From Mangifera indica (taxonomy: Eukaryota; Streptophyta; Magnoliopsida; Sapindales; Anacardiaceae), in assembly GCF_011075055.1 (NCBI RefSeq), contig NC_058148.1, positions 2,561,322 to 2,625,321 of the forward strand: a stretch of DNA of 64,000 bases. Direction: 5' to 3'. This document shows positions 11,240 to 22,560 of the stretch, in pieces; position 1 is the first letter of the stretch, and each line of letters starts with the position of its first letter. The notes beneath the pieces are model-generated. The model searched no databases and had not been told where the DNA came from. It saw only the letters and a list, made by a program, of their open reading frames with translations. The position numbers were made by a program, and so were the translations under genes.

Positions 11240-11908
11240 TATTTAGTTAAATAAGTTTTTTATTAATATTACCTTTCCTATTAAGTTTAAGAATCCTATT
11301 TTAATTTAACAAAAAAAGAGTTTTTAAGATTTATTATTTAGAAAAACTCAATTTTAATCAAATTATGTTGTCTATTAATGGTAACAAAGCCCCTAGTCCT
11401 AATGGCTTCATTGCCACATTCTTCAAGACAACTTGGGAGGTTGTAGGGAAGGATATGATTAAAACCATTCAATTTTTTTCTCTACTAGATTCCTTCTAGC
11501 TGCACTATTATGGCCCTTCTCCCAAAATACGAAAACCCCTCCTAATGTAAGGATTACAATTCCATCTCTTCCTGTAATACCATTTACAAATACATCACAA
11601 AGATTATGGCCAACAAACTCAAATGTATTATTCATGCCTTCATTAACAAAGCTCAATCTACCTTTGTGAGAGGTAGGAAAATTTCAAATAACATCCTAAA
11701 CTATAATGACCTGATCAATAATTACCATAAGGAGATGATTAATAGGAAAAGATGTGCTACTAAGGTTAACTTGATGAAAGCCTATGATATGGTTAGCTAA
11801 AACTTTATTGGAGAGATTTTAAGGAAAATTGGAATTCACCCTACTTTTATCAAGTGGGTTGAGGTTTGCATCTCCTCCTTCTTCTTTCTCATTATGCATT
11901 AAAGATGA
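11240..11908 (+). mobile_element. Older forward LINE, first visible segment (LINE 3a)
   Basis: The plus strand reads the N-terminal half of an L1-like RT: NGNKAPSPNGFIATFFKTTW (about 11,377-11,436), VRGRKISNNIL (about 11,670-11,700), VNLMKAYDMVS (11,767-11,799), then FIKWVEVCISS. The reading breaks exactly where the reverse LINE 2 begins with its poly-T at 11,911. It resumes with the next RT block near 17,700. The frame contains several stops. Confidence 0.75.
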
Positions 11909-12129
11909 ACTTTTTTTTGGTAAGTAATAATTTATACCAAAGAGAAAAGGATATACAATGGAAATCTAAGACAAACCCTAGAATAGCCAAACACAAGTAT
12001 ACCTAAGACAATCCCTTAGGTTATGCCGAAACAAAACTCAACACAAACCAAAATGGTACACAAACACCACGACATCAACACAAAACCTAATGCAAAGAAT
12101 ACATCACAAGTCCGAGCACTACCATAAGA

Positions 12130-15100
12130 CTACTCAAAAATTACATGAGGTATACCCCAATTGTTTGCAATTAGCACATTTTCCCTAGTCTTGTTAACTT
12201 TTTTCAAGCAAGATACTCTAACTCTAACACAATCTTGGATAAGCATTATAACTCTCTCCTTTGGGAATCCACCTCTTCCAAAGCAAATGTCATTCCTAGT
12301 CTTCCATATGTGGTAGACGGTTGCCCCAAAGCATAGCTTGCTCACAATATTCTTGAAGTTATTCTCCTTACATTTGTTTGTCAATTTCGTAATCAAAAAA
12401 ACCCACGGGCTAGAAATGAGTTATTGATGGCAAAGATTAAGCATTCCATTCTAGATTTGGGAGCTAAAAGCACACCTAAAAAAGAGATGATCCATGCTTT
12501 CTGGGTCGTCATTACACAAAGGGCATAAATTTTGGCATATAAGGTCGATTCTTACTAACTTGTCCCTTGTCATTAGTTTGCCTCTAATACCCATCCACAC
12601 AATGAAGGAGTGTCTTAGAAAGTGCCTTTTAAACCATACAAGGTTGTGCCAAATAACCTTTACTCTCCTACTTCTTATTACCTCCTATGCCGATTTGATA
12701 GAAAATGTGCCATTAGTATTAAGGGACCATATTAAAGAGTCCTCACCACCCATTGGGCAGCAAGAGAAAGCTTCCTTTATCTCCATAAGGTGGCAAGAAT
12801 TAGCCGCTGGCCATTTCCACCCATTCTCATCAATTACTTCCTTTACTAAAGCATTCTTAGGGATCCTCGAATCATAAATAACCTGGGAACCATACTTATC
12901 CAATAACGATCCATGGGGGTGCCAATTATCAAGCCAAAGAAAAGTGTTTTCCCCATTGCCAATGATCTTCTTGAACTTGGTCTTCATTTGTTCCCTAAGG
13001 CCTAGAATCTTCTTCCAAACCCATGAACTCTCACTATTCGGTTTAATTTTCCAAAAACATTTACCTCTAAGCTTATTTGCCTTAATCCATTCCACCCAAA
13101 GTGAATTCCTCTTATCAAGGAGTATCTTCCACATATTCTTAATGATGGCAACCTTATTCCAAGATTTGCACCTCATAATGCCTAGGCCACCCTCCACTTT
13201 AGAAACACATACCTCATCTCAAGCAACTTTGGCCTTTTTACCATCTATAGAAGCACCACTCCAAAGGAAGTTCCTTAAAATCGCATCTATCTCCTTATAG
13301 ACACTTGAAGGAAGAATAAAGATGGAAGACCAATACACTTGAGTGCTAAAAAGGACAACCTTAATAAGTCCCGCATAAGATAAGAATTTGTTACGCCATG
13401 AAGTAATTCTCCCAACAATCTTATGAATGAACAGCTTGCAATCACTACTTTTGAGTTTTGAAGAAGTTATTGGAACCCTTAGATACTTGAAAGGCAATTC
13501 TTCCACCTCCAAATTGATAGAATCTATGAGTTTTGCCTTCTCCTCTTGGGGAATCCCAGAAAGGAAAATGTTGCTTTTGTTGCAATTCATTTGGAGTCTA
13601 GACCATTCATGAAAAAGGATTAAGGATCTTTTCATGAAAGCAATAAAATCATAATCTGCCTTATAAAACAAAATAAGGTCATCAGCAAAGCATAAATGAG
13701 TTATATTGTTCTTCTTACAATTCCAATGATTGCCAAAAGAAGGATTGTTCTTGAGTTGTCCAAGCATACGGGAAAAGATCTTCATTTCCATGACAAAAAG
13801 GTAAGGGGATAACGGGTCCCCTTGTCTAAGACCATGAGAGCTCTTGAAGAAACCCACCAATTCACCATTTATTCCCAAGGAGAATGAAGCAGTTGTGATG
13901 CAACTTCTAATCCAACCAATGAATTTTCCATGAAAACCAATTGTTTCAAGAATAGCAAGGATGAAATCCCAATGAACCGTGTCATATGCCTTCAAAAGAT
14001 TAATCTTCATAGCACATTTCTTCTCTTTGTTTACTCTATGGTAGTTATGCATAAGGTCTTGACATAACATTATGTTCTCACCAATGTTCCGTCCTCCCAC
14101 AAAGGCTCCTTGGGCTTTATCAATGAAATTAGGGAGGATGACTTTGAGCCGATTTGCAAGGATCTTAGAAATTCATTTGTAGATGGTATTACAGCAAGCT
14201 ATAGGCCTATAATCTTTACATCTTAAAGAGTTAGCAACCTTAGGGACAAGAGCTAAAATAGTACAATTTACCTCTTTGAGAAGGTGACCCGATAGCCTTC
14301 ACCACATCACTCCCAACAATCTTCCAAGCTACTTTAAAGAAGAAAACACCATATCCATCCAGCCCTAGCGCTTTATTATTGTCCATGGCAAAAATAATGG
14401 ATTTGATTTCATCCTCCTCCACTTCCTTGATCATGTTCTCTTTTTCTTGAAGCTCTAATTGGAAATTTAGCAGCCTTTGAATTTCCCCAACATTAGATTT
14501 GCTTGAATCCGTGGAATTGAGGACCTTTTTGAAATAGCATACTAATTCTTTCTTAACATCTTTCATATCACTCACAAAGGTCCCATCATCTAGGCACACA
14601 CTATTGATAGAATTCTTACACCTACGAGCTTTGATGCATTTGAAGAAATATTTTGTATTTTGATCTCCTTCTTGAAGCCAATGAACCTTTGCTTTATGGC
14701 GAGCTAAAGATTCTTCAGCTCCATTAAGTCTTGAGTAGTTCTCCAACCAAACCTTCTCCTCCTTAGCTAAGTCTTCATTTAGAGGGTTGTTTTGGAGCTT
14801 ATTCTGAACATCCTCCAGCTTTTCTTTTGCTTCTTCCACCTTTTCTGAAATTCTCCAAAACCCCTCCCTATTTAGCCTCATTAGATTTCCTTTTAATCTC
14901 TTAAGCTTGCTGATGAGATTATACATAGGGCTGCCTTTAATGTCTTCTTTCTAAGCCTTCCTCACAATATTAAGGAAACTTTTATGATTTGCCCATATGT
15001 TGTAGAATTTAAATGGGACCTTCCTTCTCTCTCCAAAACCTCCACAAGTCACAATACAAGGGGAATGATCAGAGATTGAAGGGTTGAGAAATATGGCTAA

Positions 15101-15752
15101 GGATTCGTCAAAAGCATCTTTCCAATGTTCATTTACTAGGGCTCTATCCAATTTGCATGTTATCCTCCTATGCCCTTCACTACAATTACTCCAAGTGAGC
15201 TGATTTCCTATATATCGTAGATCATCTAGGTTTACGTCTCCATAACACTTGTTTAAGTCATCACAATAAGTATCTCCCCATGACACCCCTCCAATTTTCT
15301 CATTCGGACCTCTAATTGCATTGAAGTCGCCTATAATTAGCCATGGTTTCCTCCCCATCTGATTAAAAAAACCTAGCTATTTCCTTCCATAGGTTTCTCC
15401 TTTCCAAAAGTTGATTATACCTATATACTGTAGTTATAGCTATGAGAGTGTTCTCATTTACTAACCAAGCCTCCCCATGAATGAATTGAGGGTTTTTCTC
15501 TATAATGTCTAATTTGATAGTTTCCTTATTCCATCCTAGCCAAATTCTCCTATTATGGTGAACATCATTATTATTGTCATACTCCCACTCCTTCCAAATA
15601 TTACCATTCACTCTAATTAAGTTATCATTCCTTAGTTTAGTTTCCAGCACAGTCATTAATTCAATGTTATTATTCTTAACGAAGTGTCTTACCTCCCTTT
15701 GCTTGATAAGAGCATTAAGACCCCTAATATTCCAGCATGCAATCTTGGTCAT
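12130..15752 (-). pseudogene. LINE 2 ORF2: endonuclease, reverse transcriptase, zf-RVT
   Basis: About 1,200 codons from ATG at 15,752. The apurinic-type endonuclease spans about 15,752-15,000: IACWNIRGLN, VLETKLR, IIGDFNAIRGPNEK, SDHSP, so its E, D and DH motif residues survive. A coiled-coil-rich linker follows. RT starts near 14,400 and includes GLRQGDPLSPYLF and the catalytic box LCFADDLILF. The tail has the GLGIMRCKSWN block and a zf-RVT with C-P-L-C...H. A frameshift occurs at a T run near 15,363, and another near 14,285. Stops fall near 14,951, 14,175, 13,219 and 12,685. The last two replace Trp codons by TGA and TAG. It is inactive but barely rearranged. Confidence 0.9.
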
Positions 15753-17089
15753 TTGGATAAGGGGGGAGGGGAATTTGCTTTCTTAAGCTTAGCCAATTTC
15801 TTCCCCAAATTCATAGTCTTCATGTCCACCTCCTTTTTCCTAAGATCCATCTCATCCACCTTTAGCTTCTTACCAAATGGAGCTATTGTTGGAGAGCCTT
15901 CATTTTCCAAGTCCTCCACACCACTTGTGGCTGTTCTATTACCCTCCGGAATAATTCCACTTGCTACTGTAACTTGATTGTTCTTAGATGTGCTAGCTGC
16001 ATTCATTTTTTCTTTCCCTACTGAATTAGAACCTTCATTGGATTTCTCTGAATTTTCCTCCTCATATATCCCTACGCTCCTTTTATCTTGCTCATCAGAT
16101 TCATGGTTGGCTAACACTGAGTATCTATTATTTTTATTAGTGTTTACCACTGAATTATGATTTTTTACTCCTTTGCCTTTGGCCTTCTTATCGTTGCCAT
16201 TTGCCACTTGCATCATGTTATCTTTTCCATGTTGTTTCTTAGATACTATCATTCCAACCCCATCCTTCAGAATTTTCTAAGAAGATAAACTGCTTACAAG
16301 CTTCGAAGCTAAGTAACTAGCTGTGGAGTGTCCAAAGCATTGGCAAGCATTGCATTTTAAAGGTTTCCAACTATACTCTACATTAATCACCATGCTTTCA
16401 CCATTCGATAGAGTTAAACTTATAGACTTCGGGCATTCCGCATCCACTTTGATCTCAATACATATCCTTGCAAAATCCAGTCTTGTGTTTCCTTCAGTGA
16501 TAGAATCCGCATAAAGAGGAGTTCCAATAGCACTTGCTATGTAGCTAAGGCCTTTTGGAGACCAATACTCAAGAGGAATGCCATACAATCTAACCCAAAT
16601 AGCCACTTTCTTTACATTATTGATCATCATAGGGAGGTTTATAGTCTATTTCCTAACAAGGAAAGGTTGTCCACCAATGGTCAATTGTCCTTCTTCCACC
16701 ACTCTAGTAACTTCATCCATATCTTGGAATTTGAGAATAAAAACACCTTAGCCAGAGGTCATAACCTCAATAAGGCCAAAGGAAGCCCATATTTTCTCTA
16801 GAGTTCTCTTAACAGCCAGGAACGGAGGTCTTTTGCCAAGGAAAAATCCAACCGCACATGTTCTCCATTTTATAGCACCCTCTTCCGCAATTTCTAGTGA
16901 AGGAGCAATATACACACGCCCCTTTGTATCTCTTCCTTTAGGTTCAATATATTCCAGCTTAGCACATGTCTTCTTTGGGGAGAAAAGAGAGCTCCAAGAA
17001 GACTTTTTTTCCCTTTCTCTTACAAATTCCAAGGTAGCAGTAATAGGTGGCACAACTTCAGTAGCCTTTTCCAAGCCAGAAGAAGACAT
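15749..17089 (-). pseudogene. LINE 2 ORF1: DUF4283-like protein with CCHC knuckle
   Basis: One minus-strand frame of about 446 codons, starting at the ATG of MSSSGLEK. An upstream in-frame ATG at 17,242 also exists. The N-terminal half resembles DUF4283 of plant LINE ORF1 proteins (KWRTCAVGFFLGKRPPF, then VAIWVRLYGIPLEYWS, then ADSITEGNTRLDFARI). The knuckle reads CNACQCFGHSTASY, with the last zinc ligand Cys replaced by Tyr (codon 16,313-16,315). The C-terminal third is rich in Lys, Glu and Asn. Three in-frame stops occur (about 16,747, 16,649 and 16,277). The ORF1 product is expected to bind the element's RNA. Confidence 0.85.
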
Positions 17090-17698
17090 ACTAAAAGGGG
17101 AAAATGACGTTTGAGAAAAAAGGGAGGAAAGAAAAAAGGATGAGAATTGACTTACTGAAAATATGCGAACAGCCTGCAAAAGAAAGCAAACAAAGGCACT
17201 GCAGACTAAAATAACCCAAAGAGGAAAAAATAATACTGCCACGAAAAGAAGAAAGCAGCATACACCAAATAGGAAGTAGCATAAAATACAAATAACAACA
17301 CCAAAATTTGAATTTCAAGAGGGAGGGAATACTAACAACACCAAAACAAGTTACAAAGCTCAACGGAAAAGAAAGGGAGCATTGGAACTGAAGAAAGGAT
17401 AACAAAACTGGAATCAGATTGACACCGGGAAATGCCTTAAAAGGGAAAAGCATTAGAAACAACACCTGCAATAAAAGAAAAAAGAGACTCTAATACTATC
17501 ACCATTTAAAAGAATGAGAGTTTTAAGCATCAACCAGAAGTGGGGGGAGCCGGTGACTAAAGGTCATCGAACCAGAGGATGGTACCTAAAGGATACCAAT
17601 CCAACAAAGAAGGAGAGACACTAATTAAAAGAAAGAGGAAGAGGGGAAAAGAAATTTTTAGAGAGAAGAGAGAGCATGATTTTAGAGAGAGATTGTTT

Positions 17699-18690
17699 TT
17701 CTTTCTAATTTTATCTTGTCATATCAATTGCAAAGCTTATTCTCTTGTTGGTTTTTTAAAAGCTTTAAAGGCTTAAGACAAGGAGATCCTATATCCCCTT
17801 CTTTGTTTGTCATCGCCATGGAAGTTCTATAAAAAATCCTTGATAATATGGCCACTAATAAGGAGTTGAACATCATGGAAGTGCAAAGAGAACAAGATCA
17901 CACACCTCTGTTTTGCAGATAACCTTCTTATCTTTTGAAAAGCTGAAGAGAAATCCATTCGACTCATTACAGTAGCTTGGGCAAGTTCCATAAATGGTTG
18001 GGATCGAAAGCCAACAATGCCAAAAGCAACATTTTTTTTTTTTTTGGAGTTCTAATGAAGAAAAAGTTAAGATAAGGGTGATCTTTAATTTTGAAGAAAG
18101 GACCATTCCATTTAAATACATTGAAGTTCCCATGGTATCCACTAAGCTATCCATGCAAGACTACAAGTCTTTCATTGATAAAATTCTTAGAAGGTTGGCC
18201 TCTTAGAAGAGCATATCCTTTTCCTAGGAAAGAAGAAGGCTTGGGTATTATGAAGAGCAAGGACTCTACTAAGGCGGCAATGGCTAAGCTCCTTTAGGAC
18301 CTCTCCCAAACTTTTGGTTACTCTATCTTGGTAGATCAAAAAAAATCCAATAGACTTAAAGGAAAGTGTATGTGGGAAATAAAGGAAACTAATGATAGCT
18401 TTTGGTGTTGGAAGAAACTCCTAAAATTGAGAGAAGAAATAAGAGGAAAAATCCAGTACTCTATTAGGGATGGGGAACACACTTTTCCTTTGGATTGACA
18501 GTTGGCACCTGAAAGGCCCCTTTTTTGAAAAATATGAGGATAGAATTATCTATGACTCTAGGCTTCAAGGGAATGCTAAAGTAAAGGAAATTATTTATGG
18601 TGAGAATTTGAGATGGTTAGTGGCTAATTCTACTGATCTCTTAGAGATTAAGGAGTCTATTGAAGGTTTATGAAATACCCTGAGTAAGTG
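17699..18690 (+). mobile_element. Older forward LINE, second segment (LINE 3b)
   Basis: The plus strand resumes the RT begun at 11.3-11.9 kb. It reads a degraded SLVGF...LRQGDPISP block (about 17,740-17,810) and the catalytic box LCFADNLLIF, with FADN at 17,912-17,923 instead of FADD. Then follow RTIPFKYIEVPMVSTKLS, EEGLGIMKSKDS and LFLWIDSWHLKGPF. It ends in ANSTDLLEIKESIEGL at about 18,671. Stops and frameshifts are frequent. The reading then stops, and its expected continuation is found near 29.5 kb. Confidence 0.8.
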
Positions 18691-18842
18691 TTAAAAGGTA
18701 TTTTGGCCACTTCTCTGTTATTCGATACTACATTATATTGCTCAAATTTTTGTTTATTTGTATGCATGTGCACATGTTCAAAGATTGTGTATGTTCAAGT
18801 GTAAACCCAAAGGAGTTCATAGATGTCAATAATTTTACATAT

Positions 18843-18873
<31 letters not shown>

Positions 18874-19319
18874 TATCATTTATTAATTAGGAATTTAAGT
18901 GCACTTATGTGTATTTGGATACATATATCTTTATGCATATAAATATCCGTTTTATTTTGGAATTTATGTTTCATGATCCCATAAACTTTGCATAGAATGA
19001 TCATGATTCCCAAACTTGCGCCACATTGACATGAGTGGGAGGGTTGCCATATAAAGAATGTATCTTTAGTATGTGTATCAGAAGTGATCACGTGGGAAAG
19101 GACGGAAAGATTTTCTTTGAATTACCCAGCATTCATTCATGAAATGAGGGAGAAGGCAGAGTCTTCCATGCACCGTTTGGGGAACGAAATCACCAAAGAA
19201 AAACCTTGCCATGCAAAGACCGTCATAATCGCCGGAGAAGAGGTAGGACTTCAATCCTTAACCTTTCTTGTGCTAGGCTCTGTAATTTGGATTTTTGTTT
19301 GTATAATTCCGTTGTATGT
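18691..19319. other. Unassigned sequence with AT microsatellite
   Basis: No convincing domain. An (AT)n tract with CATATA interruptions occupies about 18,837-18,878. An open stretch from 19,084 codes for a peptide including EITKEKPCHAKTVIIAGEE, followed by a GT that could be a splice donor (about 19,242). I do not recognise it, and it may be chance. Confidence 0.4.
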
Positions 19320-19340
19320 TACGCGCGTGCGCGCGCACAT

Positions 19341-19374
<34 letters not shown>

Positions 19375-19377
19375 GTA
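19320..19377. repeat. Compound CG/CA/TA dinucleotide tract, alternating purine-pyrimidine
   Basis: Fifty-eight bases alternate purine and pyrimidine without a break. They pass from CG repeats through CA repeats to (AT)n. Confidence 0.95.
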
Positions 19378-19653
19378 GCATGTTCTATGTGTATATATAT
19401 TCTGATATAAAGACTTCTTCTGTATGGCATTGGTGTCCAATAATAACAGATATCAGAGGACTGTATATGCGGAAATGGTTTACGATTCCCACGTTGGATG
19501 AATTTTTCAGATTTCCATACAAATGAAGGTGTTAGATATTGATATAAATGATGATAAACCTATGAAAGAAATTTGTATGTATGCTATGAAAAATAAGTGG
19601 CTTTGTGAACCTAGATCTCCAAATCGGAAGGTGACGAACATGCGTGGCAGCAT

Positions 19654-19973
19654 CCGTCAAGTAGGGTTGGATTCGAGCCGAGCTTGGCTCGGCTCGAGCT
19701 CAAGTTGGCTTGGCTCAAGTTCAAGTTAGCTCGGTAGATTTGTTTTAAAATTTTTTATACAAAACGACGTCGTTTTGATTAATATATATTAAAAACGATG
19801 TCATTTTGATAAGAAAAATCGAGTCGAAATGAGTCGAGCTGAACCCAAGCCTGAAATGAGTCAAGCCGAGCTAAGCTCGAGTCGAACTCGAGCCGCTCAT
19901 ATATGAACCAAGCCGAGCTTGAGCTAGCTGTGAGCCGAGCTCGGTTTGGCTCAAATCTAGCCCTATCGTCAAG
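19654..19973. mobile_element. hAT-like MITE, 304 bp, with imperfect 8-bp target duplication
   Basis: The element runs from 19,662 to 19,965. Its left end tagggttggattcgagcc is an imperfect inverted match to its right end (reverse complement tagggctagatttgagcc). It is flanked by ccgtcaag (19,654-19,661) and tcgtcaag (19,966-19,973), an 8-bp duplication with one mismatch. The interior is rich in GAGCTCGG-type motifs and contains an 18-bp perfect palindrome at 19,760-19,777. Eight-base duplications and TAGGG/CAGGG ends fit hAT-type MITEs. There is no transposase. Confidence 0.8.
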
Positions 19974-20472
19974 TGTATCCATGCATCGAAGTCCTGTAAC
20001 AATGTCTTCGCTAGATCACTGTCCGATATCGTCTGGAACCAGACTTGTAGCAAGGTGCACGGGTAACATTCCTATAAGCATCACTGTGCATCTCTCTCAT
20101 CAAGCCAATTCTCTATCTAGTCGTACAGTGCAAACACCGGCCATGAGAGTGCACGTCAGACTGGTGACGTGTATGCTGGACATGAGGTGTATAGCCAGGA
20201 AAAGCAAAATCTTTGATGGTTGTCATGCTTGTCGGTGGAAAAAAAAATTTCGTGCGACATATGAATCTTGAAATATGAGACCTTGAATTGCGGTGGCATG
20301 TGTGTACACACATGCGTTATGGTGTGTTTGTGCCATGTGAAACTGCAATAGCCAGTAATATGCCTTGACTTGGTATGCCATGAAGAATTAGGAAGGCCCT
20401 TGTGTAATATCCATTGGATTTTTGCATGTGATAAAGGCACCTTGTGTTGCCTCTTAAATAAATGGGTAGACA
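19974..20472. other. Unassigned, less AT-rich sequence
   Basis: This stretch is visibly richer in G and C than its surroundings. It continues the sequence interrupted by the MITE. Short open stretches exist on both strands, but none shows a recognisable domain. Confidence 0.4.
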
Positions 20473-20477
20473 ACATG

Positions 20478-20838
20478 TGTTAGAAACAATTAAACATGCC
20501 AGAATCAAAATTCTGTGAAAACTGTAAATACAAATTTCACGTACCCGTTTCAATTTTCGATGAAGCGTCTTCGAAATCTACGCGAGGTGTTAACGTTAGT
20601 CTGTTTCCACAACACTATTTGCCCACGTACTGATTTCCATTTGGGAGACTAATTTATTGTGCATTGGTTTTGGCAGGAAAAGAGAAATCATCTTCTGTAA
20701 ATATGGCGTTCTCTTATCACTTTCTTTGGGAGGCAGTTAGGACTTTATATAAAAGTCCAACTGCCAATAATAACTGCCAATAATCGCTAATAATTGCCCT
20801 TTGACATTTAATCAAATCAGGTGGACCCGGATCCAATA
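20478..20838 (-). repeat. Copia 2 LTR, downstream copy (361 bp)
   Basis: On the plus strand it starts tgttagaaacaattaaacat and ends ggatccaata. It matches 27,793-28,163 almost throughout, with small indels near the GATCC end. A TATA-like core lies inside an imperfect dyad (ggactttatataaaagtcc, 20,740-20,758). On the element strand the LTR begins TATTGG, not TGTTGG. Confidence 0.93.
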
Positions 20839-22150
20839 TCTCCTACTCACACATGATGGAAGACCCTAACCAAATGCTTAGCCACAGAAATCTCATATAA
20901 CAGTACGTTTCATACTTGCAAATGTGTTGTGCGACCTCACGAGCAACCTGCACTGGGAGCTAAATACTATGCATCTATTAGGAATAACATAGTCGCTTCA
21001 ACCCGAAAAAACAAAAATAAAGCATTAGGCTCGCAGCACCCTAGACTTACTCGATAACACTAGCTCTTTTTAATCCCTCATTTTTCATTGTGTTATTTTC
21101 CTATGTATCTATGATCAAGTCCAATCTCCATATGAGTGACATGATCGGCTGGCCAATGAACACACGTAATATATATAAGTCTTCCTCTTCTACTCGAAAT
21201 TCTCAATTTAAACTTAGCTGTTTTTTTAGTCATGTTCCATAGACCGAATCATGCATAGCCATAAGTTCCAAGCTAAAATAACAACACTAAGAGTAAATAT
21301 CGAAAAACAGTAAAGAGTCAAAGGGTACCAATATGAGTTAATCCTCATAAAGTCTCACACAGTGAAGGAGCAAAGATTCATCCTTCAACTACTTTAACTG
21401 GTCATCTTACTTATGCACATATGGTATGAATCATGTGCTACAGTGTGTATTTTCTCAAATTTCATTCACAACACTGTACAAATCTTAGTTCAGTCACTAC
21501 CCCGAGCACCTAACTTGAGTTTTTAATCATCTTCACACTTGCAGGTATTTATTTATATTAAGAACTCATATCTGGTATTCACAAGTTACTTTAAACGGTT
21601 GTCTTATTTATGCAAACATGGTATAAATCATGTGCTACAATGTGTATCTTTTCAAAATCTCATTACCAATATTGTACATATCTTAGTTCAATAGTTGCAT
21701 TTAGTGTCTAACTTGAGTTCTTAATCATCTTTCCAATCCTACAGGTATCTTTATTAATTAAGAACTCACATTTGACATTCACAAGTTATTTGGACGTGGG
21801 GAATCCAAATTGGTCATTTTCAAATGTATCTATTCATGACCTCATCTTGATCAATCATTAAGGCGATATTTTTATTTCAATAAATCTTTTCTTGAGAAAT
21901 TTGTCTCCTATTGGTATGCTCTCTCAGCATCACAAGTCTCAAGAATAATGTCTCATTTTTGCTTGTTTTCTCAGTACCAAAGACGATTGCTCGTGTGAGT
22001 GAGCCAATCTCTAACTTGTGTGGCATTACAATCTTGTTGAGCTAAAAACGATGTGTATACAGTGAAAACCCAAAAATTTCGGGACATAAGTTCAAAACAT
22101 AAAATGAACTTAAATTCATGGTTTTTGATGTTGTGTCATCAATACAATAT
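20839..22150 (-). other. Copia 2 3' region with a tandem duplication
   Basis: This lies between the RNase H remnant and the LTR. It starts (plus strand) with tctcctactcacac, a polypurine tract on the element strand. A segment of about 200 bp is repeated in tandem: tcatgtgcta at 21,431 and 21,628, and caggtat at 21,542 and 21,742. No coding domain is seen. Confidence 0.7.
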
Positions 22151-22199
22151 ATAAGCTCAACACTCATCAATTATTTTTACGCAATCCAAGAAATTTAAT

Positions 22200-22560
22200 A
22201 TGTGCAAGATATACTTTTCATAGAAAAATCTAAGTCAAAGGATCAGTGACTATACAATGCATAGAATTATATTGTACGTTCATTTCCCTCTTGAAAATTG
22301 AGTCTCTTATTACGTTGTGTTTAATGTCGATGCGTTTGGTTATCTTATAAAAATTCAAGATCTTTCATTTCAACAGACAACCATTGCTCTGACAATATTG
22401 TCCTGTTTACTCAGATTCACAAAGAATCTTCTTAACCAAATAGTTTTTTGCACATTTACTAAATACGCTATATACTAGGTTTCCTATGTGGATACGGCTA
22501 CGCATGTTTGTTTCTTATTGCTCTAAGATATGGGCCATTTTGGAGTAAGAAAACTTAGCC
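22200..22560 (-). pseudogene. Copia 2 RNase H remnant
   Basis: The minus strand reads CAKNYLVKKILCESE (family form AAKEAVWLKKFL), then KRIDIKHNVIRDSIFKREM (family form KHIDIRYHFIRD). It is followed by a degraded ADPLTK-like segment. The order and spacing are those of the copia RNase H C-terminal half. There are many stops and frame changes. Confidence 0.65.

Larger units (their letters stand above)
11911..17698 (-). mobile_element. Near full-length L1-type LINE (LINE 2)
   Basis: About 5.8 kb on the minus strand. It has a 5' untranslated region of about 0.6 kb, ORF1 (17,089-15,749), ORF2 (15,752-12,130) and a 3' tail ending in poly-A (plus-strand poly-T at 11,911-11,918). ORF1 has a DUF4283-like domain and a CCHC knuckle. 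ORF2 has endonuclease, RT and zf-RVT. It is flanked on both sides by pieces of the same forward LINE 3, so it inserted there. The 5' boundary is approximate, and the target duplication is too diverged to fix. Confidence 0.85.

Noticed and set aside
15574..17114. Plus-strand open frames over LINE 2 (for example 15,684-15,977 and 16,833-17,114)
   Set aside because: They are antisense shadows of ORF1 and ORF2, which show recognisable domains on the minus strand.
17091..17471. Minus-strand 126-codon frame rich in Phe, Leu and Ser, looking like a membrane protein
   Set aside because: It lies in the 5' leader of LINE 2. The hydrophobic look comes from the pyrimidine-rich leader, and no family is recognisable.
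11880..17740. A precise target duplication for LINE 2 (ttctttct at both sides)
   Set aside because: The shared word is short and pyrimidine-rich, and the longer flanks match only loosely, so the duplication cannot be stated.
19084..19531. Possible two-exon host gene with a GT donor near 19,242
   Set aside because: The open stretches are short, run into a microsatellite, and show no domain or homologue that I recognise. It is kept only as an unassigned stretch.
20113..20553. Minus-strand frames of 66-106 codons
   Set aside because: The frames overlap one another, have no domain, and partly run into the copia 2 LTR.
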